Assembly (NCBI GenBank): GCA_947447175.1
Contig: CANFIM010000002.1
Location: forward strand, 17,444-81,443
Origin: Acidimicrobiaceae bacterium
GTDB lineage: Bacteria; Actinomycetota; Acidimicrobiia; Acidimicrobiales; Ilumatobacteraceae
DNA length: 64,000 bases
Direction of reading: 5' to 3'
Position numbers and translations under genes: made by a program. This document shows, piece by piece, positions 1 through 11,341 of the stretch. Positions within the stretch are counted from its first letter, which is position 1. Every line of letters begins with the position of its first letter. A model generated the notes under the pieces. That model searched no databases, was not told the origin of the DNA, and saw nothing but the letters and a program-made list of their open reading frames with translations.

Positions 1-362
1 AATTTGGTAACTCTGTGCTGTCTCAGGTGTGACAGCTAGACGTCCCACGACCCCGTGATGGCAACGCCACCTGGCTTTAACACCATCACGGTTTAGTCTG
101 TACCCATTTCGCTCGCCGCTACTCAGGGTGTCGAGTTTTCTTTCCTTTCCTCGGGGTACTGAGATGTTTCAATTCCCCCGGTTCCCTCTCCCTGCCCTAT
201 GTGTTCAGGCAGGAGTAACACTCCATTACGAGTGCTGGGTTTCCCCATTCGGACATCCACGGATCAACGTTAGGTAGACAACTACCCGTGGCTTTTCGCA
301 GTCGCCCACGTCCTTCATCGGTTCTTGGTGCCAAGGCATCCACCGTTGGCTCTTTGTAGCTT
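1..362 (-). rRNA. rrl: 23S ribosomal RNA, 5' part (continues beyond window start)
   Basis: Reverse complement contains the 23S 5' motif ...GCCAACGGTGGATGCCTTGGCACC... and other conserved 23S 5'-domain sequence; 5' boundary approximate. Confidence 0.93.
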
Positions 363-668
363 TAAATATTAAAGAAATAAAAGATGCTCGTGCTTGCTCT
401 GCAGTTCTCAAGGGGCCAGTAACGATGGCGTCTACTACCGGAGTGGTAGATCGCACTGTCGTCGACCAATAGAGGAACGACCTTGCGGCCGTTCATAAAG
501 AGGGATTACTCCCTCAAAACAGAAGAGAAGACTATGTCTGACTGGCGATGTATATGGGAAACAATGCCTCAACCACATACAACGCGAGACCGGCACAACA
601 GTGCACTAACAGGTGTGTCCGAATCGGGCTCACTGATGTGAACCAACGATTTGGAAAGCACTCCTTAG
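363..668 (-). other. 16S-23S internal transcribed spacer, about 300 bp, no recognisable tRNA gene
   Basis: Lies between 16S 3' end and 23S 5' end; no tRNA-Ile/Ala cloverleaf or T-arm consensus seen; contains the CCTTGAGAACTGCAGAGC pre-23S leader motif. Confidence 0.75.
516..533 (-). repeat. 3' arm of pre-16S processing stem (18-bp perfect inverted repeat with 2365-2382)
   Basis: aaaacagaagagaagact here vs agtcttctcttctgtttt at 2365-2382; the arms flank 16S, typical of an RNase III processing stem. Confidence 0.85.
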
Positions 669-2184
<1,516 letters not shown>

Positions 2185-2284
2185 GAACTTCCGACTTGCG
2201 TCGGTTGCGTTCTGAAAGAAAGTTCGTGTGGCCGAAGGGGAAAAACCCTCGAGCCACAGTTCCTAACTTTTATTTGTTTTTGTT

Positions 2285-2308
2285 GGGGATGCAAGGGATT
2301 GCATCCCC
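2285..2308 (-). other. 10-bp hairpin in the 16S leader
   Basis: ggggatgcaa-ggga-ttgcatcccc perfect stem-loop between the processing stem and mature 16S 5' end; no U-tract. Confidence 0.6.
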
Positions 2309-2364
2309 GAATTGACTTGGATGACATCCATGGCAAAACCATGTTGTCACCCGCACTGTTGTTC

Positions 2365-2382
2365 AGTCTTCTCTTCTGTTTT
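2365..2382 (-). repeat. 5' arm of pre-16S processing stem
   Basis: Perfect reverse complement of 516-533. Confidence 0.85.
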
Positions 2383-2547
2383 CAAGGAGCAAATGCTCTC
2401 GGTATGTACCCAATGGGCAGTGATACCGACCCCCTACTTTGCGTGAAACGCTTAGAAGGGGCGAGTGGCAATGCTAACGGCGTACAACCCAATTCCAACA
2501 TGGGTTTCAGAGATTCTTTTCGACCTCTGAGCTGTGGATAACTGGGC

Positions 2548-3822
2548 TTACGCCCCGAGCTCTAAGAGATGATACGAGGTCTTCCCTTTTTTCAGCAGAA
2601 TCCATCGATCATGGAGAAATCCTTTACTGGCAAGGGTTTCACCATCTTCTAGCTGAATGCCATTCACCCGGAGAGCCTTTTGCTGCACAGTTCGGCGGGC
2701 ATCGCTATTGGAAGATGCCAGACCCGTTCGTGACAAAAGTCCAAACACATCGTCTAAGTCGGCACGCGACACCACGGTGCGCGGCACCTCCGCAGCAACA
2801 GTGCGAAGAGCTTCCACAGATGCACCAGACGGGTCTGCGCCAAACAAAATGTCGGCAGCAGCCTCTGCATCACGCGCAGCATCTGCGCCATGAACAATTG
2901 ATGTGAGTTCCGTTGCAAGGCGACGTTGTGCAACGCGCTTCTCTGGTGCTGCGTTGTGTTCAACAATGAGTGCACGCACTTCATCCATTGATGCAAGTGA
3001 AAACTGTGGCAAGTACTTCAATGCGTCCGTATCGGGTAACTGAATCCAGAACTGTCGGAATTGATATGGCGATGTGCGTTTCGCATCGAGCCATACTGCA
3101 CCGCCTGCTGTCTTACCGAATTTCTGGCCGTCACTTCGCGTAACAAGTGGCCACGTTGCACCGAACGCACTGCGTTGCATTGTTTTACGAATGAGATCGA
3201 TACCTGCAACGATGTTGCCCCATTGATCGGAACCACCCATCTGCAATTCAACATCATGTGCAGCGCAAAGATGCCTGAAATCATTGGCTTGTAGAAGCAT
3301 GTACGAAAACTCTGTGTACGACAATCCGTTCTCAGAATTCAAACGACTCTTCACCGAATCTTTCGCCATCATTTGATTAACAGTGATGTGCTTGCCGACA
3401 TCGCGCAAGAAATCGAGTGCGCTGATGTTCGCTGTCCAGTCTGCGTTGTTCACCAATGTTGCAGCGTTTGCTCCAGGACTGAAATCGAGAAGGTTTGCAA
3501 GTTGAGCCTTGATTGATTCGACGTTGTGATGCAATGTCTCCGCATCAAGCAAGTTGCGCTCTTCACTTCTTCCAGATGGGTCACCCACCATTCCAGTAGC
3601 TCCACCAGCAAGCGGGAACGGACGGTGTCCGGCAAGTTGGAAACGACGCAAGGTCATTTGACCCAAGAGGTGACCAACGTGCAATGAATCTGCTGTGGGA
3701 TCAAAGCCCACATAAATACCAATGGCCTTTTCATTGAGTCGCGCTTCGAGAGCTGCGGCATCGGTGGAGTCATGAATGAGTCCACGAGCCGAGAGATCGG
3801 CAAGGAGGCCTGGAGTAGTCAT
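2548..3822 (-). CDS. tyrS: Tyrosyl-tRNA synthetase
   Basis: YVGFDPTADSLHVGHLLG, QMGGSDQWGNI and KFGKT motifs; C-terminal S4-like domain. Start set to MTTPGLLADL within the longer ORF. Confidence 0.97.
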   Translation of the reverse strand: MTTPGLLADLSARGLIHDSTDAAALEARLNEKAIGIYVGFDPTADSLHVGHLLGQMTLRRFQLAGHRPFPLAGGATGMVGDPSGRSEERNLLDAETLHHNVESIKAQLANLLDFSPGANAATLVNNADWTANISALDFLRDVGKHITVNQMMAKDSVKSRLNSENGLSYTEFSYMLLQANDFRHLCAAHDVELQMGGSDQWGNIVAGIDLIRKTMQRSAFGATWPLVTRSDGQKFGKTAGGAVWLDAKRTSPYQFRQFWIQLPDTDALKYLPQFSLASMDEVRALIVEHNAAPEKRVAQRRLATELTSIVHGADAARDAEAAADILFGADPSGASVEALRTVAAEVPRTVVSRADLDDVFGLLSRTGLASSNSDARRTVQQKALRVNGIQLEDGETLASKGFLHDRWILLKKGKTSYHLLELGA

Positions 3823-3925
3823 GTCTCCATGTTGGCATGAGGCCCGCACCCAAACACGCCTCTATTGTTGAGGAATCGCAACAAATTCACTACCCGGCAG
3901 TCCCTCATTGTTTGAGGTTGATCAG

Positions 3926-4966
3926 ATGAAGGAAGCACTCCGAGCACAGGCGAAGGCATGTGCCGTGCTTGGGTCAACAATGTATGAATCGCTGTTCCTT
4001 GAGTTGTTGGAAGACTACGAAATGGGCGGGCGCACATACGCGTTACTAGCGGGCCGTAGCAGCAAGCCAATTCATGATGCAATAACGCTTCGCTTGGCAG
4101 GCGCTATTCATCGCGTGGTGTTACGCGGGGATGATCCCCGACTCGCTCGCCACTACCCCAGCGTCGGCGGCAAACCAGGCGACGACTTCCCTAGTGACTT
4201 CATTGCATATATGCGTGACCATCTCGATGAAATTGAATTGGGCCTCAACAGTCAAGTGCAAACAAACGAAGTGGGTCGCAGTGTTGTGCACCTCATGTTG
4301 AGCCACTGGGTCACCACTCTTGGAGTCAGCGAAATTGATTGGCTCGAGGTGGGAGCAAGCGCGGGCTTGAATCTCAACTTTGACAAGTTCTATGCATGCT
4401 TCAAACAACTACGAATGGGTGACCCGCAATCAACGCTTCGATTTATGGGTGATTGGTTTGCGAATGAACCGCTAGTGCCTCGCACAGCCGCAACAGTTGT
4501 TGTGAGAAAAGGAACCGATCCGTTTCCTATCGATGTAACGAATCCAGATGAAGAGCTACGCCTGTTGTCATTTGTGTGGCCAGATCAGCGCGAACGCTTT
4601 CAACGCATCAAAGAGGCGATTGACATTGCGAAACAATACAAGCCCTTCATTGACCGTGATTCCGCTGATACCTGGATAGAACGTCAGCTATCACGCGAAC
4701 GCGACAGGGCCACAGTTGTTTTCCATTCCATTACGTGGCAGTACCTCGGTGATGCAGTGCAAACGAGATTTGTTCATGCACTTGAAGAAGCAGGCTCACG
4801 AGCAACAACAGAAAAGCCGCTTATCTGGGCGCGCATGGAACCCGCAGGTCCCGTGGCCGATGTACGCGTCACAGTGTGGAACGGTGGCACTACCCCACTC
4901 AATTTCCGATTGTGCGAAGTGGGATACCACGGCCAGAACATGAATTGGTTGGGAGAAACCCTCTAA
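3926..4966 (+). CDS. DUF2332 family protein
   Basis: LEVGASAGLNLNFDKF and overall composition typical of DUF2332; ATG preceded by GAGG-like SD (a TTG at 3908 is the alternative). Confidence 0.75.
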   Translation: MKEALRAQAKACAVLGSTMYESLFLELLEDYEMGGRTYALLAGRSSKPIHDAITLRLAGAIHRVVLRGDDPRLARHYPSVGGKPGDDFPSDFIAYMRDHLDEIELGLNSQVQTNEVGRSVVHLMLSHWVTTLGVSEIDWLEVGASAGLNLNFDKFYACFKQLRMGDPQSTLRFMGDWFANEPLVPRTAATVVVRKGTDPFPIDVTNPDEELRLLSFVWPDQRERFQRIKEAIDIAKQYKPFIDRDSADTWIERQLSRERDRATVVFHSITWQYLGDAVQTRFVHALEEAGSRATTEKPLIWARMEPAGPVADVRVTVWNGGTTPLNFRLCEVGYHGQNMNWLGETL

Positions 4967-5379
4967 TTGCTCAATGCCTCTTTCAAAGAGTTGGGAACGG
5001 GTGCCGGAGTATGCGTTCCCGGAGTGACACTCACATAAGTAATTGTGCAATCAAAGATGGGCGCACCATCAACAGTCATTGCGACTGTTACGTCGAACGA
5101 TGTATTCCCCCATCGTGTGGCCTCACAACGCGCCTCAATTGTGTCGCCATACGTTGCACCCTTATGCCAGGTTGCCGTTGTTGTTTTCAGCATGAAATCA
5201 AAACCGATGTCTGCCCATGAAACTAATGTGTCAGGGCTTGCACCATTCATGTGATTCACGGCATGTCGCATCCATTGTGCAACGGCATCATCGGCGTACA
5301 TGAAATAGTTCGCGTTGAATACGACATTTTGCATGTCACATTCGTTGTATCGAACTCTGATTCGCTCCACGAATGTCAT
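4963..5379 (-). CDS. Acyl-CoA thioesterase, 4HBT/YbgC-like
   Basis: RVRYNECDMQNVVFNANYFMYADDAVAQW hot-dog thioesterase motif. Confidence 0.8.
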   Translation of the reverse strand: MTFVERIRVRYNECDMQNVVFNANYFMYADDAVAQWMRHAVNHMNGASPDTLVSWADIGFDFMLKTTTATWHKGATYGDTIEARCEATRWGNTSFDVTVAMTVDGAPIFDCTITYVSVTPGTHTPAPVPNSLKEALSN

Positions 5380-5382
5380 CTT

Positions 5383-6786
5383 CTATCCTTTTTTGGCGCG
5401 GGAAATTTCTGCGTCTAAACGTGTTTTTTGAGCAGCGGCGGCATCTGGTCCTGCGGCTCCGAGCGATCGACGGTTAGCGACGGCCACACCTGGAACAAAC
5501 AATGATGCCGCATCGGCACCCAATTGTGGGTGCGCCCTCACGATGTCAACCATCGGAGTGCCACTTGCAATCGCATCGCGCACCACTTTGCCCACCACTG
5601 CATGTGCTTCGCGGAAAGGCATGCCTCGCTGTACCAGCCATTCGGCGAGGTCAGTAGCAACGAGAGCTTCAGCGTCTGCACCCTTCGTCATATTCGCCAC
5701 GTTGAATGTTGCAGTTGCGATCATGCCGTTCAACGCAACAAGAGCTCGCCTCACCTGGTCAACTGAATCAAACAGCGGTTCTTTGTCTTCTTGCAAATCT
5801 CGGTTATATGCCAATGGCAGACCCTTCAACATTGCAAGCAATCCGGTGAGATTGCCGATGAGCCGACCAGCTTTACCGCGAGCCAACTCTGCAATGTCTG
5901 CATTCTTTTTTTGCGGAAGCATTGACGAACCTGTTGCGTATGCATCGTTCAATGTGGCGAAACCAAATTCAGCACTGGTCCACAGAACCCACTCTTCGCC
6001 AATACGAGAAAGGTGAACTCCGAGGAGAGCAATGTCAAAAAGTATCTCAGCAATGAAATCCCGGTCAGACACAGCATCAAGCGAGTTTGCAAACGTGGTG
6101 GCAAAACCCATCTCTTTGGCAGACACCTCAGGATTAATGGGTAACGATGATCCGGCAAGAGCGCCAGCACCTAACGGTGAAACGTCGAGTCGTTGCAAGG
6201 TGTCTGCAAGACGTGAAGCATCACGTAACAGCGACCAACTATGTGCGCGTAAGTGATGAGACAGCAAGACCGGCTGTGCGTGTTGCACATGCGTGTAGCC
6301 AGGAAGCCGAATCTGTTGTATGTCCGCTTCTACAGCACGGGATTCGAGAGTGTCAACGAATTCGAGAACGCGCGCACGAACCACTGCAACTTCACGCTTG
6401 CACCACAAACGAACCGCTGTTGCTACCTGATCATTTCGACTACGGCCTGTGTGAATTCGTCCACCTGGCTCACCAGCAATCTGAGTGACGCGACGTTCAA
6501 TGGCGGTGTGAATGTCTTCATCGGACGCTTCGAACACAAAAGACCCTGAGGCAAACTCATTACCCACCGCGTCAAGTGCGGCAAGCACGTTTTCACCGTC
6601 GACCTTGGACATAAGCCCCACCGAGATAAGCATGGTGACGTGCGCCTTTGACCCAAAGATGTCGTCGGGCCACAAGCGCTTATCAAACGACAAGCTTTCG
6701 GTATAGGCCATCAATTCTTCTGCGGGTGCAGCATCAAATCGACCGTGCCACAAAGCAGCACCATCAGAAACGTTCTTCTCAGACAT
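5383..6786 (-). CDS. argH: Argininosuccinate lyase
   Basis: LWHGRF, GRSRNDQVAT and GSSMLPQKKNAD signatures. Confidence 0.97.
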   Translation of the reverse strand: MSEKNVSDGAALWHGRFDAAPAEELMAYTESLSFDKRLWPDDIFGSKAHVTMLISVGLMSKVDGENVLAALDAVGNEFASGSFVFEASDEDIHTAIERRVTQIAGEPGGRIHTGRSRNDQVATAVRLWCKREVAVVRARVLEFVDTLESRAVEADIQQIRLPGYTHVQHAQPVLLSHHLRAHSWSLLRDASRLADTLQRLDVSPLGAGALAGSSLPINPEVSAKEMGFATTFANSLDAVSDRDFIAEILFDIALLGVHLSRIGEEWVLWTSAEFGFATLNDAYATGSSMLPQKKNADIAELARGKAGRLIGNLTGLLAMLKGLPLAYNRDLQEDKEPLFDSVDQVRRALVALNGMIATATFNVANMTKGADAEALVATDLAEWLVQRGMPFREAHAVVGKVVRDAIASGTPMVDIVRAHPQLGADAASLFVPGVAVANRRSLGAAGPDAAAAQKTRLDAEISRAKKG

Positions 6787-7291
6787 GTGCATTGCCCTTT
6801 CTGCGTGGGATGCCACCAGTGGCATCTGTGACGCCTGACAGTGAGCGGAGTTGTTCGGCGAGGCCAGAACCGCTCATGTCCTCAGTTGCAATGCACAAGA
6901 TGGTGTCATCGCCTGCAACAGTTCCCAACAGGCCTACGAGTCCACTGCGGTCAAGAGCTGACGCAACAACATGTGCACACCCTGGTGGTGTACGAACCAC
7001 CACCAGATTTCCACTGGATGACACTTCTGCCACCCATTCGGCCATGACACGACGCAATTGGTCGCTTGGCGCAATGCGAGCTGGCGCATATTCGGCAATC
7101 GCGTACACCGTGTCTCCACCGGCAACACGAATTTTAATGGCGCCGAGTTCTTCGAGGTCACGAGAAATAGTTGCTTGCGTGGCCTCAATACCTTGCTCGC
7201 GCAAAAGTTCCTGCAACTGCGGCTGATTGGCAATGTCCTCTTGACCAATGAGACGTGAGATGAGTTGTTGCCGTTGTTGTTTCGTACTCAT
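6779..7291 (-). CDS. argR: Arginine repressor
   Basis: N-terminal wHTH (QATISRDLEELGAIK) and C-terminal GTVAGDDTILCIA arginine-binding domain. Confidence 0.95.
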   Translation of the reverse strand: MSTKQQRQQLISRLIGQEDIANQPQLQELLREQGIEATQATISRDLEELGAIKIRVAGGDTVYAIAEYAPARIAPSDQLRRVMAEWVAEVSSSGNLVVVRTPPGCAHVVASALDRSGLVGLLGTVAGDDTILCIATEDMSGSGLAEQLRSLSGVTDATGGIPRRKGNAHV

Positions 7292-7296
7292 TGCTA

Positions 7297-8193
7297 TTAC
7301 TTCCCCATTACCCATGCGAGCGCTCCACGCGCTGCGGTTAACCGATGATGACCCTGTTGAATCACCACGCTTGCTGAACCATCAAAAACTTCCGCCGAGA
7401 CTTCTTCTCCCCGATGCGCTGGCATGCAGTGCATGAACTTGGCATTAGGAGAAGCGTGTGCCATAAGGGTTTCATCAACGCAATACGGTGCGAATATCAC
7501 ACGGCGTGCTGCAGACTCTTCTTCTTGCCCCATCGAGATCCATGTGTCTGTATGCACAACATGAGCACCTGCAATCGCCTCTACTGGGTCACTGCTTTGA
7601 CGCACCGCACCACCAAAAGATTGCAAACGAGCGATCTCTTGTGTGGTTGCGCTGTATCCATCAGGGCAACCCAAAGTAAAAGTGCCACCTAGCTTGCAGA
7701 CGGCTTCACCCAAAGAGCGAGCAACATTGTTGTAGTCGCCAATCCACGCAACAGTGAGCGAGGAAATAGGTCCAGCGCACTCTTCCATGGTGATGACATC
7801 GGCAAGAGCCTGCAATGGGTGCGCAACATCACTCAACATGTTGATGACTGGCACGGTTGACACCGCCGCCATACGTTCAACAACCGAGTGAGAAAACACA
7901 CGTGCTGCGAGAACACCGTGATAGCCAGCCATGATGCGAGCGATGTCCTCCACCGATTCACGCGTATCGAAGCCAACTTCCTCACCGCGTGTATACACCG
8001 GGTGGCCGCCAAGAGCTACAACTGCCATCTCCATTGAATGACGAGTTCTATTTGATGGCTTCTCAAAAATGAGAGCAACGCCTTTATTGGCAAGCGGTTT
8101 GGCCGAGATGACTTCGTGGCTGGTGGAAAGTTGGAGAATATGGCGCAACTCGTCAACAGACAGAGACGCAATGTCCAATAAATGACGTGTCAT
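7297..8193 (-). CDS. argF: Ornithine carbamoyltransferase
   Basis: FEKPSNRTRHSMEMAV, MHCMPAHRGEEV motifs. Confidence 0.97.
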   Translation of the reverse strand: MTRHLLDIASLSVDELRHILQLSTSHEVISAKPLANKGVALIFEKPSNRTRHSMEMAVVALGGHPVYTRGEEVGFDTRESVEDIARIMAGYHGVLAARVFSHSVVERMAAVSTVPVINMLSDVAHPLQALADVITMEECAGPISSLTVAWIGDYNNVARSLGEAVCKLGGTFTLGCPDGYSATTQEIARLQSFGGAVRQSSDPVEAIAGAHVVHTDTWISMGQEEESAARRVIFAPYCVDETLMAHASPNAKFMHCMPAHRGEEVSAEVFDGSASVVIQQGHHRLTAARGALAWVMGK

Positions 8194-9401
8194 GCCAATA
8201 CCTCTGCAATCAATGCGACGGCCTCATCAATTTCAGCATCACTCACGGTGAGTGGCGGTGCAAGGCGAATGGTGGTGGCGTTGACGCCGTTCACAATCAA
8301 GCCTTTTTCCAAGAGAACAGGAACTACGTCCTTGGTCTCAACACCATCGACAAGTTGGGCACCTAGTAGCAAACCAGATCCACGTACATGATCAATCTTT
8401 GGAATCTTTTTGAGAGCAGCAGCAATTCGTGCGCCTTGCTTCACTGCAAGGGATGCAGCATCGAGACGCTTCATCTCGCTAATGACTGCGGACACTGCTG
8501 CAGTAGCAAGGGCCGTACCGCTATACGTTGAACCATGGTCACCTGGCTGCAATACCGCAGCAACGTCTCGACGTGCCCATATTGCGCCAACGGGCATGCC
8601 ATTACCCATGCCCTTTGCAAAGGTGACAGCATCTGGCTGAATGCCTGCGTGTTCGAAACCGAACCACTTGCCAGTGCGACAGAATCCGGTTTGTACTTCA
8701 TCAATGATGAACAACACACCACGCTCACGACACAACTTCTGAACAGCTTGGAGATATTGCGGATCAGCAGGAATGACTCCGCCCTCACCTTGAATGGGCT
8801 CCAACATCACTGCAGCAACAGTGGGATCAATCAATTTTTCAAGTGATGCAATGTCACCAAACTCGCAGTAACGGAATCCTTCAGGCATGGGCTGGAATGG
8901 CTCATGCTTTGCGGGTTGACCGGTCAGCGCCAATGCACCCAATGTGCGTCCGTGGAAACTTCCGAGAGCAGACACCATGACATGGCGACCACGACCACCG
9001 AACTTACGCGCAAGTTTGATTGCGGCTTCGTTTGCTTCTGCACCTGAGTTACAGAAGAACACTTGGCCGTCGCCAGCGCCTGCGTCTCGCATGAGGCCGT
9101 TCAAGGTAACTGCAGTCTCCGTTGCAACTTTGTTCGCAAAGAAATTGGATACATGGACCAATGTTGATGCTTGATCAGATATTGCTTTCGCAATGACCGG
9201 ATTCGCATGACCTAAGGACACCACGGCGATGCCACTCAAGAAGTCAAGGTATCGCTTGCCGTTGATATCCCATAACTGCGTTCCCTCGCCGCGTTCAAAC
9301 ATCACAGAGGGTTGACCGAACACAGGAATAAATGGACACCAGTCGTTTCCATTATTGGCCTGCTGTGCAACGGGACTTTGCATAAATTGATGCGTCATCA
9401 C
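8190..9401 (-). CDS. argD: Acetylornithine aminotransferase
   Basis: Class III aminotransferase; FCNSGAEANEAAIKLAR, IIDEVQTGFCRTGKWF, TFAKGMGNGMPVGA. Confidence 0.96.
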   Translation of the reverse strand: MMTHQFMQSPVAQQANNGNDWCPFIPVFGQPSVMFERGEGTQLWDINGKRYLDFLSGIAVVSLGHANPVIAKAISDQASTLVHVSNFFANKVATETAVTLNGLMRDAGAGDGQVFFCNSGAEANEAAIKLARKFGGRGRHVMVSALGSFHGRTLGALALTGQPAKHEPFQPMPEGFRYCEFGDIASLEKLIDPTVAAVMLEPIQGEGGVIPADPQYLQAVQKLCRERGVLFIIDEVQTGFCRTGKWFGFEHAGIQPDAVTFAKGMGNGMPVGAIWARRDVAAVLQPGDHGSTYSGTALATAAVSAVISEMKRLDAASLAVKQGARIAAALKKIPKIDHVRGSGLLLGAQLVDGVETKDVVPVLLEKGLIVNGVNATTIRLAPPLTVSDAEIDEAVALIAEVLA

Positions 9402-10261
9402 TGGACTCCTGTGATCATTGTTCCGACGCCGTGGTCGGTAAATAGTTCGAGTAATAAAACGTGCGCAATACGCCCGTCAAGAATGTGTGCACTCTTCACC
9501 CCGCCGCGTACAGCCTGAATACAGCTCTCTACTTTGGGGATCATTCCGCCTGCAATCGTTCCGTCATCAATGAGAGCTGACAATTCATTCACCGATACTC
9601 GATGGATGAGTGAAGTTGCATCATTGATGTCTTTGCGTAGGCCTGCAATGTCGGTGAGATAGATAATTTTTTCAGCCGATAAAGCTTCAGCAATTGCCCC
9701 TGCAGCCGTATCAGCATTGATGTTGTAGGGCTGACCTGTTCCGTCAACTCCCACCGTAGAAATCACCGGAACCAAACCATCGTCCAGCAAACTTTGCACC
9801 ACTTGCGGCCGCACACGTTCAATATCGCCAACAAAACCAAGTGCTGCATCTCGTGGAGTCACTTGCAAGAGGCGACCATCTTCACCCGACAAACCAACTG
9901 CAACATTGCCGTGCACATTGATTGCGCTCACGATTTGGGGATTCACTTCCCCATTCAGCACCATGCGAACAACCTGCATGGTGGCCGCATCTGTAACCCG
10001 CAGTCCGTTTGAGAACTGCGATTCAATGTTCAATCTCTTGAGCATCTCGTTAATTTGTGGGCCACCGCCGTGCACAATGACAGGGCGAATTCCCACAGTG
10101 TGCATGAGAACTATGTCTTCGGCGAACAGAGCAAGTGCATCGTGTTCAGATGTGCCAGCCAACGCGTTGCCGCCATACTTCACAACAACAGTTCTGCCGG
10201 CAAAACGACGAATGTACGGCAATGCCTCAACAAGTACTTCAGCAGTATTGCTTGCGGTCAT
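9398..10261 (-). CDS. argB: Acetylglutamate kinase
   Basis: VVKYGGNAL, VIVHGGGPQINEML, GMIPKVESCIQAV motifs. Confidence 0.97.
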   Translation of the reverse strand: MTASNTAEVLVEALPYIRRFAGRTVVVKYGGNALAGTSEHDALALFAEDIVLMHTVGIRPVIVHGGGPQINEMLKRLNIESQFSNGLRVTDAATMQVVRMVLNGEVNPQIVSAINVHGNVAVGLSGEDGRLLQVTPRDAALGFVGDIERVRPQVVQSLLDDGLVPVISTVGVDGTGQPYNINADTAAGAIAEALSAEKIIYLTDIAGLRKDINDATSLIHRVSVNELSALIDDGTIAGGMIPKVESCIQAVRGGVKSAHILDGRIAHVLLLELFTDHGVGTMITGVQ

Positions 10262-11277
10262 GGGTATACCCCAACATTGGTCAGGCCCAAAGTTTCGGGC
10301 AGTCCGAGCGCAACGTTCATTGATTGCACTGCCCCACCCGAAGCACCTTTGGCAATATTGTCAAGCGCAGCAAGCACCATCACATAGCCAGTTCGTTCAT
10401 CGAAACGAGCAGTGATATGCACGCAATTCGTACCCAGAGTCGCTTTGGTGGATGGCTCCTGTGGGCGCACAACAATGAATGGTTCGTTTTTATAGAAGCC
10501 GGCTAGCGATGCCAGCAATGAAGCCGTAGTGGGGGCAGCGCCAGCAGGCCGTGCGTAACACGTGGCAAGAATGCCGCGGTTCATGGGCGCAAGGTGAGGC
10601 GTGAACAATACTTGCGCGCCGGTCACTTGTTCAATCTCGGGCGTGTGTCTGTGATTCAAAAGTCCGTAGGCAGTGAAATCTTCGTCAACCGTAGAGAACA
10701 TAGAAGAGTGCTTTAGTGCGCGCCCCGCTCCGCTCACACCAGAAGCAGCATCAACAATGACGCCTGTTGCATTCACAATGCCTGCGCGAACCAACGGAGT
10801 GAGAGCCAGAGACGCAGCAGTCACGTAACAACCTGGTGTAGCAATCAGTGTTGCCCCTGGAAGATCAGAACGGTAGAGCTCGGGCAATCCGTAGACCGCT
10901 TGGGCCAGCAGTTCTGGTTGCGTGTGTTCGAAGCCGTACCAATTTGGGTACAGCGAAGCATCTTTCAGTCGATATGCAGCCGACAGGTCAATAACGCATC
11001 CGACTTTGCCCACAAGCTGCGGAGCAATCTCGAGTGCTGCCTCATGAGGAACGCCCAAGAACACCACATCAAGACCAGAGAAACGGTCGAGAGAAAATTC
11101 TTCGAACACCAAGTTCGGATAGGCCGCCGCCAAAGACGGATACAGATGGCTAGCCAACGTGCCGGCCTGGGAATCCCCTGTTGCTGCAACTACTTCTACT
11201 TGGGGATGCTGTGCGCACAACCGCAGTAATTCTGCGCCTGTGTACCCCGATGCCCCGACAATGCCTACTGTGACCAT
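10258..11277 (-). CDS. argC: N-acetyl-gamma-glutamyl-phosphate reductase
   Basis: MVTVGIVGASGYTGAELLRL N-terminus; ATPGCYVTAA active site. Start set to this ATG, not to the 11604 ORF extension. Confidence 0.96.
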   Translation of the reverse strand: MVTVGIVGASGYTGAELLRLCAQHPQVEVVAATGDSQAGTLASHLYPSLAAAYPNLVFEEFSLDRFSGLDVVFLGVPHEAALEIAPQLVGKVGCVIDLSAAYRLKDASLYPNWYGFEHTQPELLAQAVYGLPELYRSDLPGATLIATPGCYVTAASLALTPLVRAGIVNATGVIVDAASGVSGAGRALKHSSMFSTVDEDFTAYGLLNHRHTPEIEQVTGAQVLFTPHLAPMNRGILATCYARPAGAAPTTASLLASLAGFYKNEPFIVVRPQEPSTKATLGTNCVHITARFDERTGYVMVLAALDNIAKGASGGAVQSMNVALGLPETLGLTNVGVYP

Positions 11278-11280
11278 ATG

Positions 11281-11306
11281 TGTATAAACATACAGTTGAA
11301 TGTATG
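11281..11306 (-). promoter_or_regulatory. Candidate ArgR operator / argC promoter
   Basis: TGTATaaacATACAgttgaaTGTATG: alternating half-sites with a perfect CATACA-N6-TGTATG palindrome, immediately upstream of argC; overlaps a TATGTT -10-like box. Confidence 0.55.
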
Positions 11307-11341
11307 ACAATGCAAGGAACTCTAGGCTCCTTATGGCGCAG

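Noticed and set aside
2533-2541. Perfect DnaA-box sequence TTATCCACA between tyrS and rrn (another at about 23716-23724)
   Set aside because: Isolated 9-mers expected roughly by chance in 64 kb; no cluster, no dnaA/dnaN nearby.
6032-7226. Plus-strand ORFs antisense to argH/argR (e.g. 6648..7226, 192 aa) and similar long antisense ORFs opposite carB, infC and others
   Set aside because: Composition follows complementary-strand codon bias; no recognisable domains, and the minus-strand genes are unambiguous.
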